DNA from: Deltaproteobacteria bacterium
GTDB taxonomy: Bacteria; Desulfobacterota; Syntrophia; Syntrophales; Smithellaceae
Assembly: GCA_022703375.1 (NCBI GenBank)
Contig: JAKLDS010000007.1
Span: 1-60,225 of the forward strand
Length of the DNA stretch: 60,225 nucleotides
Reading direction: 5' to 3'
The notes beneath the pieces were generated by a model, which worked only from the letters and a program-made list of their open reading frames with translations, was not told the origin of the DNA and searched no databases. Positions 16,760-25,422 of the stretch are shown here, piece after piece. Made by a program: the position numbers and the translations under genes. Every line of letters starts with the position of its first letter. Position 1 is the first letter of the stretch.

Positions 16760-17881
16760 TTGATTTTAAGACAGCTCAAAGAATTAATCAAAAAGGAAAT
16801 GCTCATTATGCTGCGCGACCGGCAGACGATCCTGCTTCTTTTCTTCATGCCGGTGGCGCTGATATTTTTTATGTCGCTCGCCCTGGAAGGCGTCTGGACG
16901 GACAAACTAACCGGCAGGAAAATTCAACTGGTTATAGAAAATAAAAGCAATTTACCCAAAGCCAATCTGCTTGTGGAAAAAATAAAATCCAATAAAATGG
17001 TTCAACTTCTTGACCGGCCGCAGGGCCTGGACAATGAGCAGATTTTCGAAGATGGCAAAACGCACGCGGTTGTTGTTATTCCCCGGGGCTTTGATGAAGG
17101 CGACAAGCCTGTGGAAATTTATTTTAATCCGGTAATGGATGCCGGTTACAAAATAGCTGCCCGCTCACTGATTACCAGCGCCACGGTGGAAGTAATTATG
17201 GGAATCGAAAACCTCGATACCGTGATTGCCGGTTTAATTGCGGAGAAAGCCAAAGAAAACAGAGCATTTCCGACACCCCTGCAGCAGACCGTTCCGGCTT
17301 ATGCCATCTTCGCCATGTTTTTTATTGCCATTCCCATGTCCATTGGCTTTTTAAAGGAAAAACAAAACGGCACTCTCCAGCGCCTTTTTACATATCCGAT
17401 CAATACTAATTTGGTTGTGCTGGGAAAGATTGCGCCGTATTATCTGATTAATATTATCCAGTTTGTTTTAATGCTGCTGGTCGGAGTTTATCTCATGTCT
17501 CACATTATCACTTATCCCTTTCATCTGGGAGGGCATCCCTGGCAGATGCTGCCGGTTACGCTGGTGGTGGCGGCAGCGACAACCGGTTTTGGCGTGCTGG
17601 TGGCGGCGTTGGCAAGGACACCCGAACAGTCTTCAACGCTAGCGGCGACCGGAGCGATTTTAATGGGGGCATTTGGCGGCATTATGGTGCCGCATGTCGT
17701 CATGCCGCAGCTAATGAAGCAGATGGCCATGATTTCTCCCATGTATTGGGCGCATCAGGCCTACCTGGATATTTTCTTGCGCGACGCTTCTTTTATGTCT
17801 ATACTGCCGAAGCTCATTGTCTTATTGGCATTTGCGTTAATTTGTTTTTATCTTGCGGGAAGGAGAATTAAATGGATGTAG
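16760..17881 (+). CDS. ABC-2 type transporter permease
   Basis: 373 residues with one N-terminal membrane helix (QTILLLFFMPVALIFFMSLA), a large periplasmic loop (about 45-175), and five more helices from about 180 to the C terminus. This is the ABC-2 exporter layout. LKEKQNGTLQRLFTYPI is the typical cytoplasmic coupling segment. It pairs with the ATPase upstream. A TTG start is used because AAAGGA lies 6 bases before it. The stop overlaps the ACP gene by 10 bases, so transporter and ACP are translationally coupled; the cargo is probably an acyl-ACP-derived product. Confidence 0.88.
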   Translation: MILRQLKELIKKEMLIMLRDRQTILLLFFMPVALIFFMSLALEGVWTDKLTGRKIQLVIENKSNLPKANLLVEKIKSNKMVQLLDRPQGLDNEQIFEDGKTHAVVVIPRGFDEGDKPVEIYFNPVMDAGYKIAARSLITSATVEVIMGIENLDTVIAGLIAEKAKENRAFPTPLQQTVPAYAIFAMFFIAIPMSIGFLKEKQNGTLQRLFTYPINTNLVVLGKIAPYYLINIIQFVLMLLVGVYLMSHIITYPFHLGGHPWQMLPVTLVVAAATTGFGVLVAALARTPEQSSTLAATGAILMGAFGGIMVPHVVMPQLMKQMAMISPMYWAHQAYLDIFLRDASFMSILPKLIVLLAFALICFYLAGRRIKWM

Positions 17882-18183
17882 CTCAGGCTTTCAAAGATTT
17901 GAATGTTGCATCGCGGGAAGAATTGATCTTTAAACTCAAGGAACTGATTATTAAGGCCTGCGATGTCAGGAATGTTAAGCCCGAAGAAATACCGACAGAT
18001 GTTCCTTTTATCAACGGGCCGGGGCCGCTTAAGCTCGATAGTCTTGATGCCATGGAAATTGCGATGGAGCTGAGGTATCAGTTCGGTGTGGAATTGAAAA
18101 ACGCCTCGACTGCGGCTAAGGCCATGCAATCATTCGATACACTGGCTGATTTTGTTATCGAGGCGCCGAAGGTTAAAAAGTGA
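17872..18183 (+). CDS. acyl carrier protein
   Basis: 103 residues. The phosphopantetheine attachment motif is LDSLDAMEIAMEL, with Ser57. A Gly/Pro-rich loop (INGPGPLK) precedes it, as in ACPs of aryl-polyene-like and dialkylresorcinol-like clusters. It carries acyl chains as thioesters for the ketosynthase downstream, and could feed the BtrH-like and LpxL-like transferases. The start overlaps the permease stop. It is not the fatty-acid AcpP, which is shorter and lies among fab genes. Confidence 0.88.
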   Translation: MDVAQAFKDLNVASREELIFKLKELIIKACDVRNVKPEEIPTDVPFINGPGPLKLDSLDAMEIAMELRYQFGVELKNASTAAKAMQSFDTLADFVIEAPKVKK

Positions 18184-18355
18184 CAACGACCTTGAAAAAT
18201 ACCCTGAAGGGCACACGAACGTTCATCTGCGGAGCCTGTCCCCGCGCAGGCGGGGATCACGCTGCAAATCCTAACGCTCGCCGTATGTCCATATACGCCT
18301 CGCGGTTCGGTTTTTTGCGCGCCTTGCATCTGGGCATTTTTGAACAGCCCCATAG
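18183..18355. repeat. interspersed repeat, copy A
   Basis: Non-coding stretch filling the ACP-ketosynthase gap. It shares AAATACCCTGAAGGGCACA with copy B (30774-30916), GCGCGCCTTG with B, and TTTTGAACAGCCCC with copy C (about 32440-32608). The ends are roughly inverted (CTTGAAAAAT / ATTTTTGAACAG), suggesting a MITE-like mobile repeat. Confidence 0.55.
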
Positions 18356-18404
18356 TCTAATAATTTATAATTTTTCGGCTTTACTTTTTGCAGGTTAATT
18401 AAAA

Positions 18405-19574
18405 GTGGCTCAAGATATCATATCCATTCGCGGTTGGGGAGCAGTAACCACGCTGGGCTGGAGCGCGAACGAAACAGCGCGGAATTTGATTGCCGGACAT
18501 ACTCATCCGGCGGCCAGGTGCCAATCCTCCCATCTGATTAACCGCGAATATAAGGCTTTTGAAGTTGCGTATTCCGGCAGCGTTATGGAAAAATCAGCGG
18601 CGATGATTGATTGCGCCATCAGGGAAGCATTTACCCGCGCTGAACTTTCCGCAGACGAGATTGCCGAATCCTGCCTGCTTGTCGGAACCACCGGCGGCCT
18701 TTTTATCCGCAACGAGCATGAATTCACCGAATATGTAAAAAATAATCCGCAGGAGGAATCGCCGGCCATCGCCTGCCGCAACCGCGGCCCCGGCGAAGTA
18801 TCCGACTGGATTGCCGCAAAATATGGAATCAGGGGCATGGCCATGACTCTTAGTATGGCCTGCGTTTCCAGTTCGCATGCGCTGGTTATAGCCTCCCAGC
18901 TTTTGGCACAAAAAAAAGTTGAAAGAGCAATTATCGTCGGTTACGAGCCGCTTTTAAATTTGACCCTCCACGGTTTTGCGAGCCTGCTTTTGTATGATGA
19001 CGAGAAGTGCCGTCCCTTTTGCAACAAGCGTTCCGGCATGCAGATCGGCGAAGGCGCCGCAGTGGTGATAATGGAGAGAAGCAAAGGCTCTTCGCCGGGT
19101 AAAACATATTACCGGTTTGCCGGCGGCTATTTATTCAACGATACGGCCAGCCTGACTTCCGCCGGGGTTGATGGCGAATTGGTTAGAAACGTCATTCAGC
19201 GTTCGCTTAGCTCCGCCGGGATATCAGCGGGAGATATAGTTGCAATAAAAGCGCACGGCACGGGAACAAGAGATAACGATCTTTCGGAAGGCCGGGGAAT
19301 GGTTAAGCTCTTTGGCGATAAATTACCGCCCGTTGTTTCCCTCAAAGGCGCTCTGGGGCATCAGTTGGGTGCAGCCGGGGCGGTGGAAACAGCAGTCTGG
19401 CTTTCCTGTCTGGAAAAGGGGACGATACCGCGGAGTTTCGGTTTTGAAGAATTTGATGCCGAAATAGGTTTTATCCCTTCGCAGATAAATACTCCGGCAA
19501 TGGCCGGTGCATATCTATTTACCTTTTTCGGCTTCGGCGGAACTTGCACGAGTTATGTAGTAATTAAAAATTAA
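18405..19574 (+). CDS. beta-ketoacyl synthase
   Basis: 389 residues with the thiolase-fold triad: Cys153 in MACVSSSHAL, one His in KAHGTGTRDND and the other in GALGHQLGAAG. KS enzymes condense an acyl thioester with malonyl-ACP. The conserved ACSS/ACAS context is ACVS here. It resembles aryl-polyene or chain-initiating KSs more than FabF, but the subtype is a guess. It is the last gene of the rightward acyl cluster and probably works with the ACP upstream. The GTG start lacks a strong ribosome site. No ketoreductase or dehydratase is in the window. Confidence 0.85.
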   Translation: MAQDIISIRGWGAVTTLGWSANETARNLIAGHTHPAARCQSSHLINREYKAFEVAYSGSVMEKSAAMIDCAIREAFTRAELSADEIAESCLLVGTTGGLFIRNEHEFTEYVKNNPQEESPAIACRNRGPGEVSDWIAAKYGIRGMAMTLSMACVSSSHALVIASQLLAQKKVERAIIVGYEPLLNLTLHGFASLLLYDDEKCRPFCNKRSGMQIGEGAAVVIMERSKGSSPGKTYYRFAGGYLFNDTASLTSAGVDGELVRNVIQRSLSSAGISAGDIVAIKAHGTGTRDNDLSEGRGMVKLFGDKLPPVVSLKGALGHQLGAAGAVETAVWLSCLEKGTIPRSFGFEEFDAEIGFIPSQINTPAMAGAYLFTFFGFGGTCTSYVVIKN

Positions 19575-19669
19575 TGGCAATTTGCCTTGCTTCGGCTTTC
19601 CGCAGCTTACCATGGGAAGAAATCAAGGATAAAAAACAGAGATGTGCCGGCGGGAAATTAAAGTATTAA

Positions 19670-19756
19670 TGGTGCCGAAGGCCGGACTTGAACCGGCACG
19701 GGTTTTGCCCACTACCCCCTCAAGATAGCGTGTCTACCAAATTCCACCACTTCGGC
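19670..19756 (-). tRNA. tRNA-Leu (anticodon GAG)
   Basis: An 87-base type II tRNA with encoded CCA. The acceptor stem is GCCGAAG/CTTCGGC. The anticodon stem CTATC/GGTAG holds the loop TTGAGGG, so the anticodon is GAG. The variable arm (TGGGCAAAACCCG) is long, as in leucine tRNAs, and the T arm contains GGTTCAAGTCC. It lies downstream of secG in the gapA-tpiA-secG direction. Confidence 0.95.
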
Positions 19757-19822
19757 ATCAATATGAAAAAATCAATCTGACAAAACTAACTGAATACAGC
19801 GCTTTTCCGCTATCAGAAAAAA

Positions 19823-20176
19823 TTACTTTTTAACCGGCGCAGGCACCAAAGGTTTGGCTGCTTCGGATTGAGCAGGTTTTGCTTCCGCCGGAATTGTTTG
19901 TTCCGCGGCTGCCGGAGCCTTCACTTTTTCCATTAAAGAAGAAGATGGCCTGCGGCTGGAAGTATAAGTAAGCGTCAGCGATGTCAGCATAAAGATTATT
20001 GCTATTGCCGCCGTCATTTTGCCCAAAAACGTTCCCGCGCCCGAAGAACCGAAGACAGTCTGGCTGGAACCGCCAAACGCCGCGCCCATGCTGGCGCCCT
20101 TGCCCGCCTGCAGCAAAACCACCAGAATCAGGGCAATGCTGATTACCACATGTAAAATTGTCACTAATGTATGCAT
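19823..20176 (-). CDS. secG: SecG, preprotein translocase subunit
   Basis: 117 residues with two membrane helices (about 3-22 and 50-72) joined by a Gly/Ala/Ser-rich loop (KGASMGAAFGGSSQTVFGSS), the SecG hallmark. It assists SecYE in moving proteins across the inner membrane. The C-terminal 45 residues are rich in Ala, Pro and Lys, a common low-complexity tail. It is the third gene of a gapA-tpiA-secG operon, beginning 10 bases after tpiA. Confidence 0.9.
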   Translation of the reverse strand: MHTLVTILHVVISIALILVVLLQAGKGASMGAAFGGSSQTVFGSSGAGTFLGKMTAAIAIIFMLTSLTLTYTSSRRPSSSLMEKVKAPAAAEQTIPAEAKPAQSEAAKPLVPAPVKK

Positions 20177-20186
20177 CGAAAACCTC

Positions 20187-20942
20187 TTATTTAAAATTTA
20201 TAATATTTAAAAACGAACTCAAATCAAGGCTTGCCGATCCGACCAGCGCGCCGTTGATATCTTTTTGCGCCATTAAAACACCGATGTTATTGGCGGTAAC
20301 ACTGCCTCCGTAAATAATTGATACGGCGTCGGCAATCGATTTCCCGTAAATTTCGCCAAGTAGATTGCGGATGAAAATATGCGCTTCCTGGGCTTGTTCG
20401 GGTGTTGCTGTTTTACCGGTGCCGATTGCCCAGACCGGCTCATAGGCAACGACAATGTGCTTCATATCACCGGCCGGGATATTATTCAATCCTTCTTTTA
20501 ACTGCCGGGAGATAACGCTGAAGGTTGCGTTGGCCTCTCTTTCGGCCAGAGTTTCGCCGATACAGAAAATAGGCCGCAAATCATAGCTCAGAGCGGCGGC
20601 AATTTTGGCGTTGATAAAAGAATCTTTTTCGCCGAAAAGTGTCCGACGTTCTGAATGCCCGATTATGCAATAACGGCAGCCGGCGTCTTTCAACATTGCG
20701 CCGGAAATTTCACCGGTAAAAGCTCCTTTTTCCACTGCATGCATGTTCTGGGCGCTGAGCCGGACCGGTGAATTATTCAACTCCGCAGCAACTGCCGCTA
20801 AAGATGTAAAAGACGGCGCGACAATGATGGTTGCCGCAACAGGCTTCTGCAGAAGCGCTTTTTTCAGGCCGCGGGCAAACTCCATCGCCTCGGCGGTTGC
20901 CTTGTTCATTTTCCAGTTGGCGGCAATGATAGTTTCGGGCAT
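20187..20942 (-). CDS. tpiA: triosephosphate isomerase
   Basis: 251 residues, the usual length. The catalytic residues are all visible: Lys in AANWKMN, His in IIGHSERR and Glu in VAYEPVWAIGTG. The phosphate loop is IYGGSVTANN. It interconverts dihydroxyacetone phosphate and glyceraldehyde-3-phosphate in glycolysis and gluconeogenesis. It starts 6 bases after the gapA stop. Confidence 0.96.
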   Translation of the reverse strand: MPETIIAANWKMNKATAEAMEFARGLKKALLQKPVAATIIVAPSFTSLAAVAAELNNSPVRLSAQNMHAVEKGAFTGEISGAMLKDAGCRYCIIGHSERRTLFGEKDSFINAKIAAALSYDLRPIFCIGETLAEREANATFSVISRQLKEGLNNIPAGDMKHIVVAYEPVWAIGTGKTATPEQAQEAHIFIRNLLGEIYGKSIADAVSIIYGGSVTANNIGVLMAQKDINGALVGSASLDLSSFLNIINFK

Positions 20943-20948
20943 GTCTTT

Positions 20949-21956
20949 CTAATATCCCTTTGCGGCAATATAAATTGCCAGATCGCGCAGCCGGCAGGCA
21001 TAGCCGCTTTCGTTATCGTACCAGGAAAAGACTTTAACCATGTTGCCTTCGACAACTTGCGTCAAAGGCGCATCCACTATTGAGGAATAGGAGCTGCTGG
21101 TAAAATCTACGGAAACCAGCTCTTCTTCACAGTAAGCCAAAATTCCCTTGAGTTTGTTTTCCGAGGCTTCTTTTAAAGCGGCGTTGATTTCCTCCACCTT
21201 GACAGGTTTTGCTACTTCGATTGCCAGATCAACCATAGAAACGTTCGGCGTAGGCACGCGCAAAGCGATGCCGGCAAGCTTTCCCTTCAAAGCGGGAAGA
21301 ACTTCCCCGATGGCGGAAGCCGCTCCGGTTGATGTCGGGACAATGCTTAAAGCCGCCGCCCGGCCGCGCCGTAAATCCTTATGCGAGCCGTCCAGCAGAC
21401 GCTGATCCATTGTGTAAGAATGAATGGTTGTCATTAAACCTTTGACAATGCCAAATTTTTCATGAAGCACCTTGACTAAGGGCGCGAGACAGTTGGTCGT
21501 GCAAGAAGCGTTGGAAATAATATGATGTTTGGCGGGGTCGTAGGATGCCTCATTGACGCCCATGACAAAAGTTCCATCTATGCCTTTGCCGGGAACAGCC
21601 AGAATGACCTTTTTTGCGCCAGCTGCAATGTGGCCTGTCAAATCGGCGCCTTTGCGGAATTTGCCCGTTGATTCAATTACTATATCCACACCCAGCTTTT
21701 TCCAGGGCAGGTCGGCCAGATTGGCAAACTGGGTAATGGCTATTTTTTTGCCGTTAACGACAATGTTATCACCATCGGCCTGCACATCGGCCTTGATTTT
21801 GCCGTGAATGGAATCATATTTCAGCAAATGAGCCAGATCTGTAGCTTTGGCGCGGGAGTTAATAGCAACGATTTCAATATTCTGATAATCCAGACAGGCG
21901 CGGATCATATACCGTCCCACCCGGCCAAAACCGTTAATAGCTATTTTTATTGCCAT
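20949..21956 (-). CDS. gapA: glyceraldehyde-3-phosphate dehydrogenase
   Basis: 335 residues. The NAD-binding start is INGFGRVGRYMIRACL, the catalytic Cys lies in SNASCTTNCLAPL, and the His region is IHSYTMDQRLLDG. It oxidises glyceraldehyde-3-phosphate to 1,3-bisphosphoglycerate, or runs in reverse in gluconeogenesis. It heads the operon with tpiA and secG. Phosphoglycerate kinase, which often sits between gapA and tpiA, is absent; the genes are 6 bases apart. Confidence 0.96.
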   Translation of the reverse strand: MAIKIAINGFGRVGRYMIRACLDYQNIEIVAINSRAKATDLAHLLKYDSIHGKIKADVQADGDNIVVNGKKIAITQFANLADLPWKKLGVDIVIESTGKFRKGADLTGHIAAGAKKVILAVPGKGIDGTFVMGVNEASYDPAKHHIISNASCTTNCLAPLVKVLHEKFGIVKGLMTTIHSYTMDQRLLDGSHKDLRRGRAAALSIVPTSTGAASAIGEVLPALKGKLAGIALRVPTPNVSMVDLAIEVAKPVKVEEINAALKEASENKLKGILAYCEEELVSVDFTSSSYSSIVDAPLTQVVEGNMVKVFSWYDNESGYACRLRDLAIYIAAKGY

Positions 21957-22009
21957 CTTTTACCTCCTGTTAAAACCTGATAATTAACCTGGTTTTTTAA
22001 AACCGCGGC

Positions 22010-22038
22010 ATAATAGCCAAATGCGGCAATTGCGTCAA
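22010..22038 (-). promoter_or_regulatory. sigma-70 promoter of gapA-tpiA-secG
   Basis: On the minus strand TTGACG (22033-22038), a 17-base spacer and TATTAT (22010-22015). This is a near-consensus promoter about 55 bases before the gapA start, which has AGGAGG-like bases before it. Confidence 0.65.
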
Positions 22039-22189
22039 CTTTTTTCTTTTTCTGTGTTTTTTTAGGGAAAACGATTAATAATCAAATAATTGTGGTGCGG
22101 TTCATTTGTAAGATATGAACCTTAAAATTTTATGTTGATTATCCGTTTCACCGACAACTAAAGGTGTAAGCAGGCTATCCGTATTTGTT

Positions 22190-24832
22190 CTACTTCGCCA
22201 ATATCTTTTCCAACTGTACAATCGCCTGGGCCAGATTTTCGGGCTTAGTGCCGCCGGCCTGCGCCATATCGGGACGACCGCCGCCGCTGCCGCCTATCAG
22301 CGGGGCTATCTCTTTGATGATATTGCCCGCGTGAAAACGCGAGGTCAAATCTTTGGTGACCATGCACAAGAGCATGGCTTTATCGCCGGTCTTTGCTCCC
22401 AGTAAAATCACGCCGGAGGCCAGCTTGTCGCGCAGTTTGTCGCCGAAATCCCGCAACATCTTCACATCGGAAATATTGACTTCGGCCGCCAGCACTTTTA
22501 TTCCGTTGATTTCTTTTAACTGGCTCAATAAATCGCCCGAATCCCTGGCGGCCATTTTTCCTTGCAGCGCTTCGATTTCTTTTTCGAGCTCTTTAATATG
22601 CTTTAATGTTTTTTCCACCCGCTCCGTAATTTCCAGAGGATTGGCTTTGAAAAGAGCAGCTGTTTTTTTCAACTGTTCTTCGAATTCCTGAATATGGCGC
22701 AGGGCCTCGCGGCCGGTGACGGCCTCAATCCGGCGGACACCCGCGGCAATTGCCGATTCATGCAGCACCTTCAAAATGCCGATATCGCCCGTGCGTTCCA
22801 CATGCGTGCCGCCGCATAGTTCGCGGCTGACATCACCCATTTTGACCATCCGCACCGTCGCGCCGTATTTCTCATCAAATACTGCCGTTGCGCCGGTTTT
22901 CAGCGCGTCTTCCAGGGCGCAGACTTCCGTTTTTACGGGCAGATTCTTGCGGATAACATCATTGGCTATTTTTTCCACGCGCTTGATTTCATCATCGCTG
23001 ATTTTGGAAAAGTGGGTAAAGTCAAACCGCAGCCTTTCGGGATTGACGAGAGACCCGGATTGCTTGATGTGGTCCCCCAGCACGGCTTTCAAGGCAGCCT
23101 GCAAAATATGAGTACCGGAGTGATTGGCCTGAATGGCCTTTCTTCTTTCCAAATCCACAATCAACCGCACCTTCGCGCTTTTTTTAATGGTACCGGATTT
23201 CACGGTTCCCTGATGGGCGAAAAGCTTGTCAACAGGTTTCTTTGTGTCAGCAACGGCAAAGGAAAAATCTGCGCCTTCCAGAAATCCGGTATCGCCCACC
23301 TGACCGCCCGATTCGCCGTAAAATGGCGTATTTTCCACGACTATTTCCGCGCTCTCGCCTTCACTGACGGAATCAACCGGTTGACCATTGACAAAAATTG
23401 CGCTGACAGAAGACTCCGCTTTGGTCACTCCCTCATAGCCGCAGAAATCGGTCAGGACGCCGGTGCTGGCTGCTTTGAGGTAGCACTCGGAAACAGCCTC
23501 TTCACCGCTGCCTTTCCAGGCGGCGCGCGCTTTTTCGCGTTGCCGTTCCATCTCGGCCTCAAAACCTTCATTATCCAGCGTAAAACCATCGCGTTTGACG
23601 ATGTCCGCCGTCAAATCCGTGGGGAAACCATAGGTATCGTATAGTTTGAAAACCAGCGAACCGGGAAGAACATTTTTTTTCACCTTGTTCAGTTGAGCCG
23701 TCTCTTCCTGCAAAATTTTCAGACCAGCATCCAGCGTCTCCATGAAACGCTGCTCCTCATTCAAAATAACTTTGGTAATGAAAGAGGCTTTGGCTTCCAT
23801 ATCGGGATAGGCACCCTTAATCATGGAGATAACGACTTCGGCGCACTGATACAGAAAAGGTTTGTTAATTCCCAAGAGCTTGCCGTGACGCGCCGCTCTT
23901 CTCAAAATACGGCGCAAAACATAACCGCGTCCTTCATTGCTGGGCAAAATACCATCGCCAATCAGGAAAGCAATTGAACGGCTGTGATCGGCAATAACGC
24001 GGATGGAGGTATCGCTTTCTTCATTTTTGCCGTAAGTCTTGCCGGAGAGCTTCTCCACAAAGCGGATGATGTCAGTGAAAAAATCAGTATCGTAATTACT
24101 TTTGACTCCCTGAATAACGGCAGCGAGGCGTTCCAGTCCCATGCCCGTGTCAATATTCGGTTTGGGCAGGGGATTGAGCTTTCCCGCGGCATCGCGGTCA
24201 AATTGCGTGAAGACCAGATTCCAGATTTCCAGATAGCGGTCGCAGCCGCAGTCAATGTTGCAATCGGGCTTGCCGCAGCCCGTGCCGGGACCCTGGTCAA
24301 AAATAATTTCAGAGCAGGGGCCGCAGGGGCCGGTATCGCCCATCATCCAGAAATTGCTTTTTTCGCCCATGCGGACGATCCGATCGGAGGGCACTTTCAT
24401 TTTTTTGTTCCAGATGCTGAATGCCTCATCGTCATCCTGATAAACAGTTACCCAGAGTTTATCTTTGGGTAGTTTGACGACTTCCGTTAAATATTCCCAC
24501 GCCCATTCAATGGCTTCATTTTTAAAATAATCACCGAAAGAAAAATTGCCGAGCATTTCAAAGAAAGTGTGATGACGCGCCGTGACACCGACATTTTCCA
24601 AATCATTGTGCTTGCCGCCGGCACGGACTGATTTCTGGCAGGAGGCAGCCCTTGTATAACCGCGATTTTCCAGACCAAGGAAGGCGTTTTTAAACTGCAC
24701 CATGCCCGAATTGGTGAAAAGCAGCGTCGGATCGTCTTTAGGAATCAGCGATGAGCTTGGCACTCGTGTATGCCCTTTCCCCTCGAAATATTTTAAAAAG
24801 CTTTCCCGAATTTCGTTACCCTTCATCGCCAT
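22190..24832 (-). CDS. alaS: alanyl-tRNA synthetase
   Basis: 880 residues, full length. The class II core begins RESFLKYFEGKGHTRVPSSS, and the editing domain has the zinc-site motifs HSGTHILQAAL and CGGTHV. The C-terminal Gly-rich motif is GGSGGGRPDMAQAGG. It charges tRNA-Ala and clears mischarged Ser/Gly. The first codons overlap the end of recX by 17 bases, consistent with a recA-recX-alaS transcription unit. Confidence 0.97.
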   Translation of the reverse strand: MAMKGNEIRESFLKYFEGKGHTRVPSSSLIPKDDPTLLFTNSGMVQFKNAFLGLENRGYTRAASCQKSVRAGGKHNDLENVGVTARHHTFFEMLGNFSFGDYFKNEAIEWAWEYLTEVVKLPKDKLWVTVYQDDDEAFSIWNKKMKVPSDRIVRMGEKSNFWMMGDTGPCGPCSEIIFDQGPGTGCGKPDCNIDCGCDRYLEIWNLVFTQFDRDAAGKLNPLPKPNIDTGMGLERLAAVIQGVKSNYDTDFFTDIIRFVEKLSGKTYGKNEESDTSIRVIADHSRSIAFLIGDGILPSNEGRGYVLRRILRRAARHGKLLGINKPFLYQCAEVVISMIKGAYPDMEAKASFITKVILNEEQRFMETLDAGLKILQEETAQLNKVKKNVLPGSLVFKLYDTYGFPTDLTADIVKRDGFTLDNEGFEAEMERQREKARAAWKGSGEEAVSECYLKAASTGVLTDFCGYEGVTKAESSVSAIFVNGQPVDSVSEGESAEIVVENTPFYGESGGQVGDTGFLEGADFSFAVADTKKPVDKLFAHQGTVKSGTIKKSAKVRLIVDLERRKAIQANHSGTHILQAALKAVLGDHIKQSGSLVNPERLRFDFTHFSKISDDEIKRVEKIANDVIRKNLPVKTEVCALEDALKTGATAVFDEKYGATVRMVKMGDVSRELCGGTHVERTGDIGILKVLHESAIAAGVRRIEAVTGREALRHIQEFEEQLKKTAALFKANPLEITERVEKTLKHIKELEKEIEALQGKMAARDSGDLLSQLKEINGIKVLAAEVNISDVKMLRDFGDKLRDKLASGVILLGAKTGDKAMLLCMVTKDLTSRFHAGNIIKEIAPLIGGSGGGRPDMAQAGGTKPENLAQAIVQLEKILAK

Positions 24833-25319
24833 TTAAACTATCCTCCACCTTTTTTCCTAATTTCTGTAAAATCAAGCCCGGCGGGAAACCTCTGCCCAAC
24901 AGACTCTGAAATATTTTTTTCTTTTCTTTAATATCCGGTGGGCCGGACTTTCTTCCGGCTGCTTTTTTCTTCACCAGCAATCCGACGGCTTCTTCCTCGC
25001 TCATCTCCTGCCGCGCGGTTTCCAGTGCTGCGGTTAATGTTTCTTTATCAATCCCTTTTTCCTGCAAATCGGCAATAATTTTTCTATTACCCCAGAGTTT
25101 ATTGACGGCCAGATGACGCGCCCACTGACAGGAAAATGAATTGTCATTGATATATTTTAAATCGCCCAGTTTTGCCAGTGTTTCTTGAATAATAGCCGTA
25201 GAAAAGCCCTTTTCCTTGAGCTTTTTGGCCACTTCTTTTTCACTGCGCGGCCGTAGAGCAAGATAACGATAAGCTTTTTGCTTCGCGTTGGCCACGGTAT
25301 CAAAGGCGGATTGATTCAT
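24816..25319 (-). CDS. recX: RecX, regulator of RecA
   Basis: 167 residues of repeated three-helix units. Family motifs visible are AYRYLALRPRSEKEVAKKL, DLKYINDNSFSCQWA and LGRGFPPGLI. RecX binds within the RecA filament groove and limits its activity. It lies 103 bases downstream of recA with a strong hairpin between, and overlaps alaS. Confidence 0.9.
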   Translation of the reverse strand: MNQSAFDTVANAKQKAYRYLALRPRSEKEVAKKLKEKGFSTAIIQETLAKLGDLKYINDNSFSCQWARHLAVNKLWGNRKIIADLQEKGIDKETLTAALETARQEMSEEEAVGLLVKKKAAGRKSGPPDIKEKKKIFQSLLGRGFPPGLILQKLGKKVEDSLNGDEG

Positions 25320-25375
25320 GAGAATACTTAAGTTACCTGTTATTAAGCCAGGAACAGCGGATAAGTCAAGTCATT

Positions 25376-25413
25376 AAGATTCCTCATCCCTTATTATGGG
25401 GATGAGGAATCTT
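25376..25413 (-). terminator. hairpin between recA and recX
   Basis: A perfect 15-base stem (left arm 25376-25390, right arm 25399-25413) around the 8-base loop TTATTATG. It lies 10 bases after the recA stop. No long T run follows, so it may partly terminate or protect the recA transcript and lower recX expression. Confidence 0.6.
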
Positions 25414-25422
25414 GAGGGCAGC

